A stretch of 43,098 bases of DNA from Bacteroidota bacterium (GTDB lineage: Bacteria; Bacteroidota; Bacteroidia; Bacteroidales; UBA12481): assembly GCA_018669475.1 (NCBI GenBank), contig JABHCC010000167.1, positions 1 to 43,098 of the forward strand, given 5' to 3'. The translations under genes and the position numbers were made by a program. Each line of letters begins with the position of its first letter. Positions within the stretch are counted from its first letter, which is position 1. The notes below the pieces were generated by a model. The model did no database searches. It was not told the DNA's origin and was given only the letters and a program-made list of their open reading frames with translations. This document shows positions 39,666-43,098 of this stretch, piece by piece.

Positions 39666-41372
39666 TTAATCATCTTCCAGGGTTGATGTATCCCCAATTT
39701 CTTCGCCCCATTCCTTAGCGTGCAAGAGTCTTCGCATTATCTTGCCTGATCGGGTTTTTGGGAGCTTATCCATGTATTCGATCTCTTGTGGCATAGCAAG
39801 AGGAGAAAGTTTCTTGCGGATGAAGTTCATGATTTTTAGTTCGAGCTCATCACCGGCTTCCCATCCGGGATTGAGAGTAACAAAAGCTTTAACGACCTCC
39901 ATATTAACTTGATCAGGTTTGGCAACAACAGCCGATTCAGCCACTGCCTCATGCTCAAGAAGAGCAGATTCTACCTCAAAAGGGCTTACCAGATGTCCAC
40001 CAGTGTTAATCACATCATCATCACGTCCAACGAACCAGAAGTAGCCGTCTTTATCTATTGTAGACTTATCACCTGATAAATACCAGCCCTTACTGAATTT
40101 CTTATTGAATGTTTCTTCGTTATTCCAGTAGGTGCGCATGCAGGCGGGCCAATCCGGGAGGAAAGCTATTAAACCTGGTTTATTATGCTCAGTAATTGGC
40201 TCCAGTGTTTTATCATCAAGGATAGCAGCGGTCAGACCCGGAAAGGCTTTGCCCATTGAGCCGGGCTTGACTTTCATATCGGGATAGTTGCATATCATCA
40301 TGGAACCGGTTTCAGTTTGCCAGTAGGTGTCGAAAAAGGGCTTACCGAATACTTTTTCTGACCAGATTACTGCTTCGGCATTGAGAGGTTCACCCACCGA
40401 TGCCAAATGTCTCAGACTGGAAAGGTCGAATTTTTTGACCGACTCATCACCAGCTTTCATGAGTGAGCGGATAGCTGTTGGGGCAGAATACCACATTGTC
40501 ACCTTGTGCCGCTGCATAAAGGCATACCATGCTTCGGCTGAAAATCCTGAGTCCATCACGCAGGAGGTGATTCCCAGACTCCACGGACCAATAATACCGT
40601 ATGAGGTACCGGTTACCCATCCCGGGTCGGCTGTACACCAATAAATATCATCGGGCTGGAGATCCAGTACCCACTTAGTGGTGAGATACTGTGAAATCAG
40701 GGAATAATGCACATGCTTTACTCCTTTTGGTTGCCCGGTAGTGCCTGAGGTATAGTGTAATAACGAGTGTGATTCAGCTTTGGTCGGGAATATATCCAGT
40801 TTCTCAACCGGAGTACTTCCTTCAAGATCAAAGGCGATTTCTTTTTCTCTGAGGGGTTTGCGGCCGTCGTAGTCCACAATAATAATCTTCTCAAGATTTG
40901 GCAGCTTATCCAGGATTTTCTGCACTTTACCAGCATGTTTTTTCTGTGTTATGATGGCTTTTGTTCCGGCATTTTCGAGACGTACAAAAAGAGATTCATC
41001 CCCAAAAGCAGAGAAGAGAGGTTGTGCTACAGCACCAATTTTGAGTATTCCCAATAATCCCAGGTATAATTCGGGAACCTTGTCCATGAAAAGACAAACA
41101 CGGTCGCCATCTGAAATTCCCTGATTCTTAAGAAAAGCACCGATAGTATTACTTTTCAGGCGGAGGTCGTTAAAAGTATACTTCTTAAGATTTTCGGGTG
41201 AACGGCCTTCCCAGATGAGGGCAGTTTTATTGGCAAGACCCTTTTCACAAATCCGGTCGGAGCAGTACCAGCCAATATTTATGACATCGCCATCTTTGTA
41301 TTCTAATTCCTGTTCAGCCAGAGACCACTTGAAATTCTTGACACGTTCGTCGTAAGATCCGATATTCGACAT
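39666..41372 (-). CDS. AcsA-type acetyl/acyl-CoA synthetase
   Basis: A 568-residue adenylate-forming enzyme close to Bacillus AcsA (about 572 residues). It shows the AMP-binding loop 'HYTSGTTGQPKGVKH' (206-220), 'WCTADPGWVTGTSYGIIGPW' of the acyl pocket, 'YWQTETGSMM', 'GWYLSGDKSTIDKDGYFWFVGRDDDVINTGGHLVSPFEVE' hinge region and the catalytic lysine K544 in 'PKTRSGKIMRR', which is the usual target of regulatory acetylation. Substrate is probably acetate or another short acid. It is the first gene of the run synthetase, ACP, oxoamine synthase; loading of the ACP instead of CoA is therefore possible. A TATCTTTA at 41413-41406 on the minus strand is a near -7 match. Confidence 0.9.
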   Translation of the reverse strand: MSNIGSYDERVKNFKWSLAEQELEYKDGDVINIGWYCSDRICEKGLANKTALIWEGRSPENLKKYTFNDLRLKSNTIGAFLKNQGISDGDRVCLFMDKVPELYLGLLGILKIGAVAQPLFSAFGDESLFVRLENAGTKAIITQKKHAGKVQKILDKLPNLEKIIIVDYDGRKPLREKEIAFDLEGSTPVEKLDIFPTKAESHSLLHYTSGTTGQPKGVKHVHYSLISQYLTTKWVLDLQPDDIYWCTADPGWVTGTSYGIIGPWSLGITSCVMDSGFSAEAWYAFMQRHKVTMWYSAPTAIRSLMKAGDESVKKFDLSSLRHLASVGEPLNAEAVIWSEKVFGKPFFDTYWQTETGSMMICNYPDMKVKPGSMGKAFPGLTAAILDDKTLEPITEHNKPGLIAFLPDWPACMRTYWNNEETFNKKFSKGWYLSGDKSTIDKDGYFWFVGRDDDVINTGGHLVSPFEVESALLEHEAVAESAVVAKPDQVNMEVVKAFVTLNPGWEAGDELELKIMNFIRKKLSPLAMPQEIEYMDKLPKTRSGKIMRRLLHAKEWGEEIGDTSTLEDD

Positions 41373-41459
41373 AAAAGATACATTTATTGATTAATAGGAA
41401 ACCAATAAAGATATCAGTTTTACTGAAAAAAAAAAGGGATATGTGTCATATTGGCCCGA

Positions 41460-42647
41460 CTAGATCACAGCCATGTCTTTTCCTACTTTTTTGAATGCTT
41501 CAATTGCTTTATCCAGGTGTTCTTTTGAGTGGGCCGCACTCAGTTGCACTCGTATACGTGCCTCACCCTGTGGAACAACAGGGAAATAAAATCCGATAAC
41601 GTAAATACCTTCATCCAGCAGTCGGGCAGCCATTTCCTGGGCAACTTTGGCATCATAAAGCATTACTGCACAGATAGCCGACTTGGTAGGCTTGATATCA
41701 AAGCCATTTGCAATCATCTTTTCAGCAAAGTACCGTGTATTTTCCTTAAGAATCCGGAGCTTTTCTGTTCCGGCCTCCATCATTTTCATCACTTCGATTC
41801 CGGCAGCTGCCACAATAGGTGGGATAGAGTTTGAGAACAGGTAGGGACGTGAACGCTGACGCAGCATATCGATAATTTCTTTCTTACCGGTTGTGAATCC
41901 TCCGATCGCACCGCCAAATGCTTTTCCAAGTGTGCCTGAAATGATCTCAACTTTCCCCAGCACATCATAATACTCGGTAGTTCCGCGTCCTGTGTCACCG
42001 ATTACACCGGCAGAGTGAGACTCATCAACCATTACCATAGCATCATATTGTTCAGCTAATGCCAGAATTTTATCCAAAGGGGCAACATTGCCATCCATTG
42101 AAAATACACCGTCTGTCACAATAATTCTGTATCGTTGTGGCTGAGCTTGAATAAGCTGATCTTCAAGGTCTTCAAGGTCGGCATTGGTGTAGCGAAAACG
42201 TTTAGCTTTACATAGTCTGACACCATCGATTATAGATGCATGGTTAAGGGAGTCAGAGATGATAGCATCTTCATTTGTAAGCAAGGGTTCAAATACTCCT
42301 CCATTGGCATCGAAGGCAGCGGCATAGAGAATTGTGTCCTCGGTATGGAAAAAGCGAGCAATACGCTCTTCCAGTTCTTTATGTAAATCAGTGGTTCCGC
42401 ATATGAACCTGACGGATGACATACCGTAGCCATGAGAATCCAGGGTTTTTTTGGCAGTTTCAATTAGCTCCGGACTATTGGACAGTCCGAGGTAATTATT
42501 CGCACAAAAATTGAGGACATTTAGTCCTGCCTGTGTTTTGATTTCTGCACCCTGAGGGGTGGTTAAAACACGTTCTTTTTTAAACAAACCGGCTGATTCT
42601 ATTGCATCCAGTTCTTTTTTGAGATGGGTTTGAAACTTCTTATACAT
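41460..42647 (-). CDS. kbl: Glycine C-acetyltransferase (2-amino-3-ketobutyrate CoA ligase)
   Basis: Kbl converts 2-amino-3-ketobutyrate and CoA to glycine and acetyl-CoA, the second step of threonine breakdown. The 395-residue protein keeps the Kbl-specific signatures 'FICGTTDLHKELEERIA', 'SDSLNHASIIDGVRLCKAKRFRY', 'TDGVFSMDGNVAPL' and the PLP lysine K242 in 'GTLGKAFGGAIGG'. It is divergent from tdh, the gene for the first step, across a 182-base gap. The nearby paralog at 38.1-39.4 kb shares the fold but not the 'RLCKAKRFRY' segment. An 87-base gap leads to the synthetase gene on the same strand; joint transcription is possible. Confidence 0.94.
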   Translation of the reverse strand: MYKKFQTHLKKELDAIESAGLFKKERVLTTPQGAEIKTQAGLNVLNFCANNYLGLSNSPELIETAKKTLDSHGYGMSSVRFICGTTDLHKELEERIARFFHTEDTILYAAAFDANGGVFEPLLTNEDAIISDSLNHASIIDGVRLCKAKRFRYTNADLEDLEDQLIQAQPQRYRIIVTDGVFSMDGNVAPLDKILALAEQYDAMVMVDESHSAGVIGDTGRGTTEYYDVLGKVEIISGTLGKAFGGAIGGFTTGKKEIIDMLRQRSRPYLFSNSIPPIVAAAGIEVMKMMEAGTEKLRILKENTRYFAEKMIANGFDIKPTKSAICAVMLYDAKVAQEMAARLLDEGIYVIGFYFPVVPQGEARIRVQLSAAHSKEHLDKAIEAFKKVGKDMAVI

Positions 42648-42762
42648 TGCTCCTCCTTCGTTCTTTTCAAATAAGCAGGCAAAATTAGCTCATTCAGTTG
42701 ACATAGAAGAACAGTGGAGCAAAAATTTTAATGATTTTTATCAATTATTATATGAAGATAAA

Positions 42763-42792
42763 TTGAGAAGTTTGCCTTAAAGTATAACTTTG
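42763..42792 (+). promoter_or_regulatory. Bacteroidota-type promoter of tdh
   Basis: TTG at 42763-42765 and TAACTTTG at 42785-42792 match -33 and -7 elements with a 19-base spacer. Transcription starting near 42799 would leave about 30 bases before the tdh ATG. Confidence 0.5.
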
Positions 42793-42829
42793 TTTTGGCC
42801 TTTGAAACCGATAATATAAAACGAACAGC

Positions 42830-43098
42830 ATGAAGAATGTACTTATAACAGGCTCAGGCGGACAAATTGGCTCAGAGCTGACTCTTGAACTAAGAAAAAG
42901 ACTGGGTGGGGAACATGTAATAGCCAGTGACAAGCGTGAAATCACAGATGGTCCTTTGGCTGAAACTGGTCCTGTTGTGGTCGCAGATGTAACAGATGCT
43001 CAGGAGCTTGCAGTTTTGGTTAAGAAGTATAATATTGATACTATTTATCATCTTGCCGCTGTTTTATCTGCTGTTGGTGAAGCCAAGCCTCAATTGGC
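42830..43098 (+). CDS. tdh: L-threonine 3-dehydrogenase, SDR/epimerase type (5' part)
   Basis: The window ends after 89 codons of this gene. The visible N-terminus has the Rossmann loop 'VLITGSGGQIGSELTLELRK', the NAD-selecting aspartate in 'VIASDKRE', and 'DTIYHLAAVLSA', matching the short-chain-dehydrogenase-like threonine dehydrogenases known from Flavobacterium and Cytophaga rather than the zinc-type enzyme of E. coli. The product 2-amino-3-ketobutyrate would be handed to Kbl, encoded divergently. The ATG at 42830 fits the promoter upstream. Confidence 0.88.
   Translation, partial: MKNVLITGSGGQIGSELTLELRKRLGGEHVIASDKREITDGPLAETGPVVVADVTDAQELAVLVKKYNIDTIYHLAAVLSAVGEAKPQL

Noticed and set aside
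38113-42647. The two oxoamine synthases as a simple tandem duplication of kbl
   Set aside because: They are separated by the synthetase and ACP genes and differ at the substrate-entrance segment, so they are more likely distinct enzymes.

Overview
The window looks like a chromosomal segment of a member of the Bacteroidota, most likely class Bacteroidia (Marinilabiliales/Bacteroidales-like; the order is an inference). The reasons are type IX secretion/gliding genes (gldH, porW/sprE, porX), a cargo-like protein with a T9SS C-terminal sorting domain, PF17170-type six-bladed propeller lipoproteins, a CarboxypepD_reg-like surface protein, promoters of the Bacteroidota type (TTTG / TAnnTTTG), few Shine-Dalgarno sites, and an SDR-type threonine dehydrogenase. 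I see no rRNA, tRNA, CRISPR array, transposase or prophage.

Layout. 1-604: 5' part of a membrane protein running off the left edge. 0.78-2.1 kb: MmcQ/YjbR-like protein plus LuxE-family acyl-adenylating protein. 2.1-8.7 kb: housekeeping genes, with pgk on minus, then a tight plus-strand run holB, ricT-like, gldH, trmB and an alkyltransferase-like gene with overlapping ends, followed by mrp and nfu for Fe-S assembly. 8.7-10.1 kb: a sigma-54 response regulator on minus. 10.2-16.3 kb: porW, porX, tsaE and an alanine-dehydrogenase-like gene. 16.3-22 kb: a 1152-residue outer-membrane protein, a small outer-membrane protein and waaA. 22-25.1 kb: B12-dependent ribonucleotide reductase with its own promoter, and acpS.

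25.2-38 kb is an accessory, envelope-signalling region. It holds an ECF sigma factor coupled to a membrane protein with an anti-sigma-like N-terminus and a T9SS sorting domain; two propeller lipoproteins; an XRE repressor/membrane protein pair with a palindromic operator; a CarboxypepD_reg surface protein; a LytS-type kinase whose periplasmic part resembles a TlpA/thioredoxin-like protein without its cysteines; its LytTR regulator; and a PD40 propeller lipoprotein. 38-43.1 kb: an operon of AcsA-type synthetase, stand-alone acyl carrier protein and a Kbl-like alpha-oxoamine synthase, next to a canonical kbl that is divergent from tdh (cut by the right edge).

The most unusual structure is a dispersed family of heptanucleotide arrays (core RGTC plus three variable bases, and a second AATGNCG family). 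Two arrays lie inside coding sequences (the sigma partner and the large outer-membrane protein) and two flank the PD40 lipoprotein gene. Because 7 is not a multiple of 3, copy-number change within a gene would shift the frame, so these are candidate phase-variation loci. The other main candidates are the synthetase/ACP/oxoamine-synthase operon, which suggests carrier-bound acyl transfer onto an amino acid, and the thioredoxin-like receptor kinase.
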